Assembly (NCBI RefSeq): GCF_000019725.1
Contig: NC_010505.1
Span: forward strand, 2,545,001 to 2,609,000
Length of the DNA stretch: 64,000 nt
Origin: Methylobacterium radiotolerans JCM 2831
GTDB lineage: Bacteria > Pseudomonadota > Alphaproteobacteria > Rhizobiales > Beijerinckiaceae
Direction of reading: 5' to 3'
Shown here: in pieces, positions 9,082 through 18,112 of the stretch
Layout of the letters: every line of letters starts with the position of its first letter
Numbering within the stretch: the first letter of the stretch is position 1
Notes under the pieces: model-generated
Told to the model about the DNA's origin: nothing
The model's database searches: none
The model's input: the letters and a program-made list of their open reading frames with translations, nothing else
Made by a program: the position numbers and the translations under genes

Positions 9082-10734
9082 ATGCCCAAGGGTTCAGATC
9101 TCCTCGTCGCGGCCCTCGAGAACGAGGGCGTCGACCGCATCTTCGGGATTCCCGGAGAGGAGAACCTCGACGTCGTCGAATCCCTGCGGAACTCCAAGAT
9201 CGAGCTGGTCCTGACCCGCCACGAGCAGGCGGCGAGCTTCATGGCCGCCACCCACGGCCGCCTCACCGGCCGGCCGGGCGTCTGCCTCTCGACGCTCGGC
9301 CCGGGCGCCCTGAACTTCTCCACCGGCGCGGCCTACGCGCATCTCGGCGCTATGCCGATGATCATCATCACCGGCCAGAAGGGCATCCTGTCCTCGCGCC
9401 AGGCCAAGTTCCAGATCGTCGACGTGATCTCGTCGATGAAGCCGATCACCAAGATGGCCCGGCAGATCGTCTCGGCCTCCTCGATCCCCACCATCGTGCG
9501 CGACGCCTTCCGGGTCGCCACCGAGGAGCGGCCCGGCCCGGTGCTGCTGGAGCTTCCCGAGGACATCGCCTCCGAGGAGGCCGAGGCGGATCTGGTGCCC
9601 TCGCACCCGATCGACATCCCGGTCGCGCACCCGACCGCGATCGCGCGCGCCGCGGAGATGATCCTGAAGGCCGAGCGCCCGCTGATCATGCTGGGCGCCG
9701 CCGCGAGCCGCCCCCGCGCCACCGGCGAGCTCGGCGGCTTCGTGCAGCGCACCGGCATCCCGTTCTTCACCACCCAGATGGGCAAGGGCACCGTCGCGGG
9801 CGGGACCGACCTCTACATGGGCACCGCCGCCCTCTCCGAGCGCGACTACGTCCACGAGGCGATCGACAGGGCCGACCTGATCATCGCGATCGGGCACGAC
9901 ACGATCGAGAAGCCGCCGTTCTTCATGGGCCAGGCCGACCAGAAGGTCGTCCACATCAGCTACATGCCGGCCAACGTCGAGCAGGTCTACTACCCCGACG
10001 CCGAGGTGGTCGGCGACCTCGGCCCGACGCTGAAGCTCCTGGCCGACAAGCTCGACGGCAAGCTCCCGAACGCGGGCGCGCTGCTGCACCTGCGCGAGCA
10101 CATCCTCAGCCATATCGGCGACCGGGCCGGCGAGGACCGCTTCCCGGTGACGCCGCAGCGCCTCGTGCGCGACGTGCGCCGGGTGATCCCCGAGGACGGG
10201 ATCGTCTGCCTCGACAACGGGATGTACAAGATCTGGTTCGCCCGGAACTACCGCACCTACGTCGCCAACACGCTGCTCCTCGATAACGCGCTGGCCACGA
10301 TGGGCGCCGGCCTGCCCTCGGCCATGATGGCGGCGATGCTCTACCCGAAGCGGCGCGTGATGGCGGTGTGCGGCGACGGCGGCTTCATGATGAACAGCCA
10401 GGAGATGGAGACCGCCGTCCGGCTGAAGCTCAACCTCGTGGTGCTGGTGCTCGACGACTCGGCCTACGGGATGATCCGCTGGAAGCAGGCGGTCGACAAG
10501 TTCGCCGATTACGGCATGACCTTCAACAACCCGGACTTCGTCCTCTACGCCAAGTCGTACGGGGCCACCGGCCACCGGGTCGAGTCGGTCAACGACCTCG
10601 TGCCGACGCTGGACCGGGCCTTCGCGGCGGGCGGCGTCCACCTCGTGGCGGTGCCGATCGACTACTCGGAGAACACCCGCGTGCTGGTCGACGAGCTGCG
10701 CGCCAAGGTGAAGGATTTCGAGCCGGCCGAGTGA
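9082..10734 (+). CDS. Thiamine-diphosphate enzyme, acetolactate synthase large-subunit family
   Basis: A 550-residue ThDP-dependent enzyme with the three-domain plan of acetolactate synthases. Visible are the N-terminal pyrimidine domain with FGIPGEENLDVVESL and the catalytic glutamate in TRHEQAASFMAATHGRLTG, a central domain, and the C-terminal domain with the ThDP motif GDGGFMMNSQEME. The family condenses pyruvate or related 2-oxoacids by decarboxylation. No regulatory small subunit (ilvH) is adjacent, so a catabolic AlsS-like or other 2-oxoacid role is more likely than branched-chain synthesis. It heads a cluster of alcohol dehydrogenase, PHA synthase, CoA-transferase and semialdehyde dehydrogenase genes, with the next gene 43 bp away. 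The substrate is uncertain. Confidence 0.88.
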   Translation: MPKGSDLLVAALENEGVDRIFGIPGEENLDVVESLRNSKIELVLTRHEQAASFMAATHGRLTGRPGVCLSTLGPGALNFSTGAAYAHLGAMPMIIITGQKGILSSRQAKFQIVDVISSMKPITKMARQIVSASSIPTIVRDAFRVATEERPGPVLLELPEDIASEEAEADLVPSHPIDIPVAHPTAIARAAEMILKAERPLIMLGAAASRPRATGELGGFVQRTGIPFFTTQMGKGTVAGGTDLYMGTAALSERDYVHEAIDRADLIIAIGHDTIEKPPFFMGQADQKVVHISYMPANVEQVYYPDAEVVGDLGPTLKLLADKLDGKLPNAGALLHLREHILSHIGDRAGEDRFPVTPQRLVRDVRRVIPEDGIVCLDNGMYKIWFARNYRTYVANTLLLDNALATMGAGLPSAMMAAMLYPKRRVMAVCGDGGFMMNSQEMETAVRLKLNLVVLVLDDSAYGMIRWKQAVDKFADYGMTFNNPDFVLYAKSYGATGHRVESVNDLVPTLDRAFAAGGVHLVAVPIDYSENTRVLVDELRAKVKDFEPAE

Positions 10735-10777
10735 CCTCGGCCCCGCAGACGGCTCGGCACGACAACAGGGCAGCGCG

Positions 10778-11953
10778 ATGAACCCGTTCACATTCCAGAC
10801 CACGCCGAACGTGCTGTTCGAGGCCGGCGCCTCCCGGAAGCTGCCCGAGATCGTCGGCAGCTTCGGGGCGAAGCGCGTCCTGCTCGTCACCGACAAGGGC
10901 GTGCGCGGCGCCGGCCTCACGAAGGCCGCCGAGGCGGCGCTGGCGGAGGCCGGCGTCGCCCTCGACGTCTACGAGGACGTGGTCGCCGACCCGCCCTCCA
11001 CGGTGATCGAGGCGGCGGCCAAGCGCGCCCGGGACCTCGGGACCGACCTCGTCCTGTCGATCGGCGGCGGCTCGGCCCTCGATACCGCCAAGCTCGTGGC
11101 CTACCTCGCCAAGTCCGACGAGCCGCTGGATTCGATCTACGGCGTCGGCCTCGCCAAGGGCGACCGGCTGCCGCTGATCCTCGTGCCGACCACGGCCGGC
11201 ACCGGCTCGGAGGTGACGCCGATCTCGATCGTCACGACGCCGACCACCGAGAAGAAGGGCGTCGTCGCCCCGAAGCTCCTGCCGGACTGGGCGGTGCTCG
11301 ACCCGGAGCTGACGCTCGGCCTGCCGCCGCACGTCACGGCGGCGACCGGCATCGACGCCATGGTCCACGCCATCGAGGCCTTCACCAGCAAGAACAAGAA
11401 GAACCCGATCTCCGATCAGCTCGCCAAGCAGGCGCTGGCGCTGCTCTCGGCCAACATCCGCACCGCCTGCACGGACGGGAAGAACCTCGAGGCGCGCTCC
11501 GGCATGCTGCTCGGCTCGATGCTGGCCGGCATGGCCTTCGCCAACGCGCCGGTCGCGGCGGTGCACGCCCTCGCCTACCCGGTCGGCGCGATCTTCCACG
11601 TGCCGCACGGGCTCTCGAACGCCCTGGTGCTGATGGGGGTGATGCGCTTCAACCTCTCCCACGCGGAGGCGCTCTACGCCGAGCTCGCGCCGATCCTCGA
11701 CCCGGCGGCCGCGGACCTGCCGCAGCCCGAGGCCGCCCGGCGCTTCGTGGAGAGCCTCGACGCGATCTGCCGCGACTGCAAGGTGCCGGCGTCCCTCGCC
11801 GAGGTCGGCGTCGCCCGGCAGGACCTGGAGCGCATGGCCACCGACGCGATGAAGCAGACGCGGCTCCTCGTGAACAACCCGCGCGAGGTCACCTACGACG
11901 ACGCCTTCGCGATCTACGCCGAGGCGCTGGGAGAGGCGCGGCCGGCGGCGTGA
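10778..11953 (+). CDS. Iron-containing (group III) alcohol dehydrogenase
   Basis: A 391-residue NAD(P)-dependent alcohol dehydrogenase of the iron-activated group. SIGGGSALDTAK (about residues 88-99) is the nucleotide-binding signature, and PTTAGTGSEVTPISI follows. The metal site is formed by GIDAMVHAIEAF and by HALAYPVGAIFHVPHG. Relatives include 1,3-propanediol, lactaldehyde and 4-hydroxybutyrate dehydrogenases. The context, a CoA-transferase, PHA synthase and succinate-semialdehyde dehydrogenase downstream, favours succinate semialdehyde reduction to 4-hydroxybutyrate. That assignment is inference. Confidence 0.92.
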   Translation: MNPFTFQTTPNVLFEAGASRKLPEIVGSFGAKRVLLVTDKGVRGAGLTKAAEAALAEAGVALDVYEDVVADPPSTVIEAAAKRARDLGTDLVLSIGGGSALDTAKLVAYLAKSDEPLDSIYGVGLAKGDRLPLILVPTTAGTGSEVTPISIVTTPTTEKKGVVAPKLLPDWAVLDPELTLGLPPHVTAATGIDAMVHAIEAFTSKNKKNPISDQLAKQALALLSANIRTACTDGKNLEARSGMLLGSMLAGMAFANAPVAAVHALAYPVGAIFHVPHGLSNALVLMGVMRFNLSHAEALYAELAPILDPAAADLPQPEAARRFVESLDAICRDCKVPASLAEVGVARQDLERMATDAMKQTRLLVNNPREVTYDDAFAIYAEALGEARPAA

Positions 11954-12010
11954 GCGCGACGGCGGCGGCGGTGCTGGGGCTGTCGCCCGATCGGTCCAGC
12001 CTCCACCGCC

Positions 12011-12096
12011 ATCGCGAGCGCGGCGAGGCGACCCAGGGCGGCGCGCCCGCGCCGAGCGTGGCGCTGCTGGATCGCTTCGCTTGGCTCGCGGAGACG
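12011..12096 (+). repeat. Dispersed repeat family 2, copy A
   Basis: Begins ATCGCGAGCGCGGCGAGGCG, contains ACCCAGGGCGGCGC, and ends TGGATCGCTTCGCTTGGCTCG. Its two ends are imperfect inverted repeats (CGCGAGCG...CGAGGCGA against TCGCTTCG...CTCGCG). Copies B (25030-25117) and C (35011-35092, opposite strand) share the same core. This copy accounts for much of the 190 bp gap between the alcohol dehydrogenase and phaE genes. Confidence 0.75.
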
Positions 12097-12143
12097 GCGG
12101 GTCCGATGTCTTCAGCCCTGAGGCTGTGAGGAGAGACGCCAGC

Positions 12144-12974
12144 ATGGACCAGTTCGACGCGTTCCGGGCGATGAGCGAGTTCTGGACCCGGGCCGGCGCG
12201 GGCTTCTTCACGCAGGGCGCGGGGCAACCCGCCCCCGGCTTCGGCTGGCCGACCTTTCCGACGCCTGACGTCGCCGGCCTCGCCACCGCGCAGGCCAAGC
12301 TGACCGAGGCCTGGACCGCCGCGACCGCCCTCTCGCAGACCCTCGCCAGATCCCTTCAGGGCGGTCCCGGCGCGCCGGACCCGACCGCCGGGGCTGTTCT
12401 CGCCCGGATCTTCGATCCGCAGGCCTGGCTCGGCGGCTCGGCCGAGTTCGACGCCGCCCTGACCCGCATGGCCGAGGGCCCGCAGCTCGCCGACCTGTGG
12501 CAGACCGAGCGGCGCTACGCGGCCCTGTTCACCGCCTGGGCGACGCTCCGGCGGGCGCAGAGCGAGCACCAGGCCGTGATGCTGGAGGCCTGGACGCGCG
12601 CGGCCGGGACCTTCGCCCAGGAAGCCAATGCCCGCGCCGAGCGCGGCGAGAGCTTCGCCTCCGCCCGCGAGATGATGGGCCGGTGGATCGAGACCGCCAA
12701 CGCGGTCCTGCTCGAGGTCCAGCGTTCGGACAAGTTCCTGGCGTCTCAGCGGGCGGTGCTCCGGGCCTCGACCGACCTGCGCCTCGCCCAGCAGGACGTC
12801 GCGGCGTTCCTGTCCGAGTTCTACGGCCAGCCGACCCGCGCCGAGCTCGACGACGTCCACAAGAGCCTCACCGAGCTGCGCCGCGAGGTGCGGGCGCTCC
12901 GCCGCGAGCGCCGGCAGGCCGGGAAGGTCGCGAAGGCGGGCGGTTCACAGGTCGGGGAGGAAGTTCATGGCTGA
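12144..12974 (+). CDS. phaE: Class III PHA synthase subunit PhaE
   Basis: A 276-residue protein, rich in alanine and helix-forming residues, that matches the PhaE subunit of class III polyhydroxyalkanoate synthases in position, size and layout. The C-terminal third has the typical pattern FLASQRAVLRASTDLRLAQQDVAAFLSEFYGQPTR, interrupted here only for citation, then a coiled-coil stretch ELDDVHKSLTELRREVRALR ending in a basic tail. PhaE has no catalytic residues; it partners PhaC at the granule surface. ATG 12144 has AGGAG upstream. It overlaps phaC by 8 bp, so translational coupling is likely. Confidence 0.85.
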   Translation: MDQFDAFRAMSEFWTRAGAGFFTQGAGQPAPGFGWPTFPTPDVAGLATAQAKLTEAWTAATALSQTLARSLQGGPGAPDPTAGAVLARIFDPQAWLGGSAEFDAALTRMAEGPQLADLWQTERRYAALFTAWATLRRAQSEHQAVMLEAWTRAAGTFAQEANARAERGESFASAREMMGRWIETANAVLLEVQRSDKFLASQRAVLRASTDLRLAQQDVAAFLSEFYGQPTRAELDDVHKSLTELRREVRALRRERRQAGKVAKAGGSQVGEEVHG

Positions 12975-14097
12975 TCCGGAAAGCCCGAAGGGACCGGCCG
13001 CGCCGCTGAATCTCACCCCCGCCGCGCTGCTGGCCGAGGTCGGTACCCTCGGCCGGCGGATCAGCGAGGGCGCCAAGCTGTTCGCCGATGTCAGCGACGC
13101 GGATGTCGAGATCGCCACCACGCCGAAGGATCTGGTCTGGAGCCAGGACAAGGTCAGCCTCTACCGCTACCGGCCGCTCGCCGAGAGCAAGGGCCTGCCG
13201 CCGGTCCTGATCGTCTACGGCCTGATCGGCCGCTACACGATGGCCGACCTGCAGGAGGACCGCTCGCTGGTCCGCAACCTGCTGAATCTCGGCCTCGACC
13301 TCTACGTGGTCGACTGGGGCAATCCGGGCCGGGCCGACCGCTACGTCACCATCGACGACTACGTGGACGGCTACCTCGCCGAGTGCGTCGCCTTCATCCA
13401 GGAGGCGGCCGGGCGCGAGAAGGTCAGCCTGCTCGGCATCTGCGAGGGCGGTGTCTTCACCACCTGCTACGCGGCGCTCTACCCCGAGACCGTCAACGCG
13501 ATGGTGCTGACCATCACGCCGATCGACTTCCACGCCGACACGCGGGAGAACCGGGCCGGCCACGGCTTCATCAACGTCTGGACGCGATCGCTCACGCCCG
13601 AGGATGTCGACCGGCTGATCGAGGCGCAGGGCTCCCTGCCCGGCGCCTTCATGGGCTCGGTGTTCTCGATGATGACGCCGATGCGCACCATGACGAAGTA
13701 CAACCTCGACCTGCTCGACGCCCTCGACGACAGGAAGAAGTTCCTGAACTTCCTCCGCATGGAGAAGTGGATCGCCGACCGTCCGGACCATCCCGGCGAG
13801 GCCGCCAAGCAGTGGCTGAAGGACCTCTACCAGGACAACAAGCTGGTCGAGAGCGCCTTCGAGCTCGGCGGCCGGCGGGTGGAGCTGAAGGCCATCACCT
13901 GCCCGGTGCTGAACGTCTTCGCCCAGGACGACCACATCATCCCGCCCGCCACCTCGCAGGCGCTGAAGGATAAGATCGGCACCACCGACTACACCGAGAT
14001 GGGTCTGCCCGGCGGCCATGTCGGCGTGTTCGTGGGCGGGAAGGCACAGAAGCTGCTGGGCTCCGGCATCGCCGACTGGCTGGGCCAGCGGGGGTAG
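12967..14097 (+). CDS. phaC: Class III PHA synthase catalytic subunit PhaC
   Basis: A 376-residue alpha/beta-hydrolase-fold polymerase, the size of class III PhaC and far shorter than the roughly 600 residues of class I enzymes. The lipase-like box GICEGG carries the nucleophile Cys159; the aspartate is in AQDDHIIPP (321/322) and the histidine in GGHVG (351). The enzyme polymerises hydroxyacyl-CoA into polyester granules. It starts inside the last codons of phaE, with GGGGAGG before the ATG, and is followed after 24 bp by a CoA-transferase gene, a likely source of its thioester substrate. Confidence 0.93.
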   Translation: MADPESPKGPAAPLNLTPAALLAEVGTLGRRISEGAKLFADVSDADVEIATTPKDLVWSQDKVSLYRYRPLAESKGLPPVLIVYGLIGRYTMADLQEDRSLVRNLLNLGLDLYVVDWGNPGRADRYVTIDDYVDGYLAECVAFIQEAAGREKVSLLGICEGGVFTTCYAALYPETVNAMVLTITPIDFHADTRENRAGHGFINVWTRSLTPEDVDRLIEAQGSLPGAFMGSVFSMMTPMRTMTKYNLDLLDALDDRKKFLNFLRMEKWIADRPDHPGEAAKQWLKDLYQDNKLVESAFELGGRRVELKAITCPVLNVFAQDDHIIPPATSQALKDKIGTTDYTEMGLPGGHVGVFVGGKAQKLLGSGIADWLGQRG

Positions 14098-14121
14098 CGT
14101 GCAGTCTCGGGGGAGCACCGC

Positions 14122-16134
14122 ATGGGCAGCCTGAAGAACAAGATCGTCAGCGCCGACGAGGCGGTCGCCATCCTGCAGGACGGCGACATGGTGGCGGTGT
14201 CGGGCTTCGTCGGGATCGGCACGCCCGACGAGCTGATCCTGGCGCTCGCCCGCCGCTTCGAATCCGGCGCCGGCCCGCACGGGCTCGGTCTGATGTTCGC
14301 CGCCGCCCCCGGCGACGGCAAGGAGCGCGGCCTCAACCGCCTGGCGATACCGGGCCTCGTCCGCCGCGTCGTCGGCGGCCACTGGGCGCTCGTGCCGAAG
14401 CTCGGCGCCATGGCGGTGGCGGGCGAGATCGAGGCCTACAACCTGCCGCTCGGCGTGGTCTCGCACCTCTACCGGGAGATCGCCGCCCACACCCCCGGCC
14501 ACATCACCAAGGTGGGCTTGCGCACCTTCGTCGACCCGCGGCTGGAGGGCGGCAAGCTCAACGCCGTGACCCGGGAGGACCTCGTCAGCGTCGTCGAGCT
14601 CGGCGGCGAGACCTGGCTCCACTACAAGGCCTTCCCGGTCAACGTCGCGCTGATCCGCGGGACCACGGCCGACCCCGCCGGCAACATCACCATGGAGCGC
14701 GAGGCGCTCACCCTCGACAACCTCGCCGCCGCCATGGCGGCGAAGAATTCCGGCGGCTTCGTCATCGCCCAGGTGGAGCGGCTCGCCGAGGCCGGCTCGC
14801 TCAACCCGCGGGAGGTGCAGGTGCCCGGCGTGCTGGTCGACTGCGTGGTGCTCAGCACGCCTGAGAACCACCGCCAGACCTACGGCACGCCGTACAACCA
14901 CGCCTTCACGGGCCGCCAGCGCGTGCCGCTCGACCGGATCGCCCCGATGGCGCTCGACACCCGCAAGGTCATCGCCCGGCGCTGCGCCTTCGAGCTGCCG
15001 CCGGGCGGCGTGGTCAATCTCGGCATCGGCATGCCCGAGGGCGTCGCGGCGGTCGCCGCCGAGGAGCGGGTGCTGAAATACCTGACGCTGACCGCCGAGC
15101 CCGGCGTGATCGGCGGCCTGCCGCAGGGCGGGCTGGATTTCGGCGCCGCCCTGAACCCGGCCGCCGTGCTGCACCAGAACCAGCAGTTCGACTTCTACGA
15201 CGGCGGCGGCCTCGATCTCGCCTGCCTGGGCCTCGCCCAGTGCGACGCCGAGGGCAACGTCAACGTCAGCCGCTTCGGCACGCGGCTCGCGGGCGCGGGC
15301 GGGTTCATCAACATCTCGCAGAACGCCAAGAGCCTCGTCTTCGCCGGCACCTTCACGGCCGACGGCCTCAAGGTGGCGGTCGAGGACGGCGGCATCCGGA
15401 TCCTCAGCGAGGGTCGCTCGCGGAAATTCATCGCCGCGGTGGAGCAGGTGACCTTCTCGGGGGCCTACGCGGCCGAGCGCGGCCAGCCGGTGCTCTACGT
15501 GACCGAGCGCTGCGTGTTCCGGCGGACGCGGGCCGGCATGGAGCTGGTCGAGGTGGCGCCAGGGATCGACATCGCGCGGGACATCCTCGGGCAGATGGGC
15601 TTCACCCCGATCGTGCAGGATCCGCGGCCGATGGATCCGCGCCTGTTCCGCGAGTCCGTGATGGCGCTGGAGCCGTGGCTGCTCGGACTCTCGCTGTCGG
15701 AGCGGATCAGCTACGACCCGGAGCGCAACATCCTGTTCTCGAACCTCGAGGGTTTCCAGGTCCGGACCATCGACGACGTCGAGCTGGTGCGCCGCGAATA
15801 CGAGCGCGCCTGCCAGGAGATCGGCCGGAAGGTCCACCTGATCGCCAACTACGACGGGTTCGAGATCGACCCGACGGTGAGCGACGCGTACTTCTCGGCG
15901 ATCGCCTATCTCGAAAACCGCTATTACGAGACCGCGTCCCGGTATACCACCAGCGCGTTCTTGCGATTGAAACTCGGCGCCTCGTTGGCGAGCCGCGACC
16001 TGGCTCCCCATGTCTTCGAGACAAAAGCCGAGGCGCAGGCGAGGAATACGGCCCAGAGCGTGCCTCTCAAGCCCCGGCCCGGCATGTCCCAGACCGACAT
16101 GCCGCGGCCGCCGAAGGAACCGTTGGATGCCTGA
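14122..16134 (+). CDS. Fused alpha/beta acyl-CoA:carboxylate CoA-transferase (propionate/acetate CoA-transferase-like)
   Basis: A 670-residue family I CoA-transferase with both halves fused, as in propionate CoA-transferase and YdiF. The first half begins KNKIVSADEAVAILQDGDMVAVSGFVG; the second contains NLGIGMPEGVAAVAAEERV and then TLTAEPGVIGGLP, where the glutamate is the expected thioester-forming residue. A C-terminal extension of roughly 130 residues follows the usual end. It would move CoA from an acyl-CoA onto a (hydroxy)carboxylate. Beside PhaE, PhaC and GabD-like genes, 4-hydroxybutyrate or another hydroxyacid is a reasonable substrate. A GGGGAG ribosome site precedes ATG 14122. Confidence 0.9.
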   Translation: MGSLKNKIVSADEAVAILQDGDMVAVSGFVGIGTPDELILALARRFESGAGPHGLGLMFAAAPGDGKERGLNRLAIPGLVRRVVGGHWALVPKLGAMAVAGEIEAYNLPLGVVSHLYREIAAHTPGHITKVGLRTFVDPRLEGGKLNAVTREDLVSVVELGGETWLHYKAFPVNVALIRGTTADPAGNITMEREALTLDNLAAAMAAKNSGGFVIAQVERLAEAGSLNPREVQVPGVLVDCVVLSTPENHRQTYGTPYNHAFTGRQRVPLDRIAPMALDTRKVIARRCAFELPPGGVVNLGIGMPEGVAAVAAEERVLKYLTLTAEPGVIGGLPQGGLDFGAALNPAAVLHQNQQFDFYDGGGLDLACLGLAQCDAEGNVNVSRFGTRLAGAGGFINISQNAKSLVFAGTFTADGLKVAVEDGGIRILSEGRSRKFIAAVEQVTFSGAYAAERGQPVLYVTERCVFRRTRAGMELVEVAPGIDIARDILGQMGFTPIVQDPRPMDPRLFRESVMALEPWLLGLSLSERISYDPERNILFSNLEGFQVRTIDDVELVRREYERACQEIGRKVHLIANYDGFEIDPTVSDAYFSAIAYLENRYYETASRYTTSAFLRLKLGASLASRDLAPHVFETKAEAQARNTAQSVPLKPRPGMSQTDMPRPPKEPLDA

Positions 16135-17599
16135 GTTCGAGACCCCCTCCCTGAAGGACCGCGCCCTGCTGGTCGATGCCTGCCTGATCGGCGGCGCATG
16201 GTCGAAGGCCGGCTCCGGCAGCATCGACGTCACCAACCCGGCGACCGGCGCGCTGATCGCCAAGGTGCCGAATGCCGGCGCCGACGAGACCCGCCAGGCG
16301 ATCAAGGCGGCGCACGAGGCCTACCCGGCGTGGCGCGCCAAGACCGCCAACGAGCGCGCCGTGCTGCTGCGCAAGCTCGCGGCGCTCGTCACCGAGCATC
16401 AGGAGGATCTGGCGCAGATCCTCACCGCCGAGCAGGGCAAGTCGCTGACCGAGTCCCGCGGCGAGGTCGCCATGTCGGCCGCCTACGTGCTGTGGTTCGC
16501 CGAAGAGGCGCGCCGCGTCTACGGCGACGTGGTCCCCTCCCCCTGGGGCGACCGCAAGATCCTCGTCACCAAGGAGCCGGTCGGCGTGGTGGCGGCGATC
16601 ACGCCGTGGAACTTCCCGTCCTCGATGATCGCCCGCAAGATCGCCCCGGCGCTCGCCGCCGGCTGCCCGATCGTGATCAAGCCCGCCTCGCAGACCCCGC
16701 TCTCGGGCCTCGCCTGGGGCGTGCTGTGCGAGCGCGCCGGCTTCCCGGCCGGGGTTGTGAGCATCCTGACGGGCTCGGCCCGCGCCATCGGCGGCGAGAT
16801 GACCGGCAACCCGCTCGTCAAGAAGATCACGTTCACCGGCTCCACCGAGGTCGGCAAGGTGCTGCTGGAGCAGGCAGCAGGCACGGTGAAGAAGGTCTCG
16901 ATGGAGCTGGGCGGCAACGCGCCGTTCATCGTGTTCGACGACGCCGATCTCGACCGGGCGGTCGCCGGCGCGATGCTCGCCAAGTACCGCAATTCCGGCC
17001 AGACCTGCATCTGCACCAACCGCTTCCTGGTGCAGGACGGGATCTACGACGCCTTCGCGGAGAAGATGGCCGAGGCGGCCAACCGCCTGAAGGTCGGCAA
17101 CGGCGTCGAGGACGGCGTCGCCCAGGGGCCGCTGATCGACATGGCCGCGGTGGAGAAGACCGAGGCCCATATCCGCGACGCCGTCGAGAAGGGCGCCCGC
17201 GTGGTGGCGGGCGGCCACCGCCACGCGCTCGGCGGCCAGTTCTTCGAGCCGACGGTGATCACCGGCGCCACGCCCGCCATGGCGGTGGCCCGGGAGGAGA
17301 CCTTCGGGCCGCTGGCGCCGCTGTTCCGCTTCCGCGACGAGGCGGAGGCGATCCGCATGGCCAACGACACCGAGTACGGGCTCGCCTGCTACTTCTACAC
17401 CCGCGACCTCGGCCGGACCTTCCGGGTCGCGGAGGCGCTGGAATACGGCATGGTGGGGATCAACGAGGGGATTATCACCACCGAGGTGGCGCCCTTCGGC
17501 GGCGTGAAGGAATCCGGCCTCGGCCGCGAGGGCTCGTACCAGGGCATCGAGGATTACCTCAACACCAAGTACCTGTGCGTGGGCGGGCTGGGCGGCTGA
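16127..17599 (+). CDS. gabD: NAD(P)-dependent succinate-semialdehyde dehydrogenase
   Basis: A 490-residue aldehyde dehydrogenase that follows E. coli GabD closely over its length. Recognisable stretches are AITPWNFPSSMIARKIAPAL, FTGSTEVGK, the glutamate in MELGGNAPFIVFDDADLD, the catalytic cysteine in NSGQTCICTNRF, and the C-terminal VAPFGGVKESGLGREGS. It oxidises succinate semialdehyde to succinate. ATG 16127 lies inside the last codons of the CoA-transferase gene (8 bp overlap), which ties it to the PHA cluster by translational coupling. In-frame extension further upstream runs into the CoA-transferase coding sequence and is rejected. Confidence 0.92.
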   Translation: MPEFETPSLKDRALLVDACLIGGAWSKAGSGSIDVTNPATGALIAKVPNAGADETRQAIKAAHEAYPAWRAKTANERAVLLRKLAALVTEHQEDLAQILTAEQGKSLTESRGEVAMSAAYVLWFAEEARRVYGDVVPSPWGDRKILVTKEPVGVVAAITPWNFPSSMIARKIAPALAAGCPIVIKPASQTPLSGLAWGVLCERAGFPAGVVSILTGSARAIGGEMTGNPLVKKITFTGSTEVGKVLLEQAAGTVKKVSMELGGNAPFIVFDDADLDRAVAGAMLAKYRNSGQTCICTNRFLVQDGIYDAFAEKMAEAANRLKVGNGVEDGVAQGPLIDMAAVEKTEAHIRDAVEKGARVVAGGHRHALGGQFFEPTVITGATPAMAVAREETFGPLAPLFRFRDEAEAIRMANDTEYGLACYFYTRDLGRTFRVAEALEYGMVGINEGIITTEVAPFGGVKESGLGREGSYQGIEDYLNTKYLCVGGLGG

Positions 17600-17736
17600 C
17601 GCCCGCCCCGGCGCTCTCGAGCCGGTCGCGCAGCGTCCTCCCGGGGCGCCGCAGGCGAGCCCGGACCCGGAGGGGCGCGCCGGCAGCCGGGCAAGCCCGA
17701 CGCACCGACGCGCCCGGACAGGACGCTTCGGCGGGT

Positions 17737-18027
17737 CTACCGCCCGCTGGGCGCCGCCCCGCTGCCCGTGGCGGCGTTGCCCGAGCTGCTGCCGGCGGGC
17801 GCGCCCGGGGTGCTGACGCGCGGCCCGCCGCTGGTGCCGGGCGCCGTGCCGGCGCCGGTGGAGCCGGTGCTCTCCATGGACCCGGCCCCCGTCCCGGTGC
17901 CGCCCACGGCGCCGGACTTGTTGACGTTGCCCTGGTTGGCGCCGCCGGTCTGCGGCGCCTGGGCGAGCGCCGCCCCGGACGTGGCGAGAACGACGGACGT
18001 GGCGAGGGCGAGGATCGTCTTCGACAT
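17737..18027 (-). CDS. Small secreted low-complexity protein
   Basis: A 96-residue product with a clear signal peptide (MSKTILALATSVVLATSGAALAQ, cleavage near residue 22) and a mature part made almost entirely of Gly, Thr, Ser, Ala and Pro. It has no cysteines or recognisable domain. Start at 18027 is preceded by AGGAGG, five bases away, and is preferred over an in-frame ATG at 18042. Such proteins are periplasmic or surface-exposed; function unknown. It stands alone, convergent with gabD. Confidence 0.65.
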   Translation of the reverse strand: MSKTILALATSVVLATSGAALAQAPQTGGANQGNVNKSGAVGGTGTGAGSMESTGSTGAGTAPGTSGGPRVSTPGAPAGSSSGNAATGSGAAPSGR

Positions 18028-18112
18028 GGGACCTCCTGACATGACGGTGCGCTGCTGACGTCGCGCTGTCGTGTCAGGCCAACTCGGGGGCGCCAGGATG
18101 GTTCGGGCGCCT

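Noticed and set aside
12868..16305. Long minus-strand open frame of over 1100 codons
   Set aside because: It runs antisense across phaC and the CoA-transferase gene, which have full catalytic motifs. Long antisense frames are expected at this GC content.
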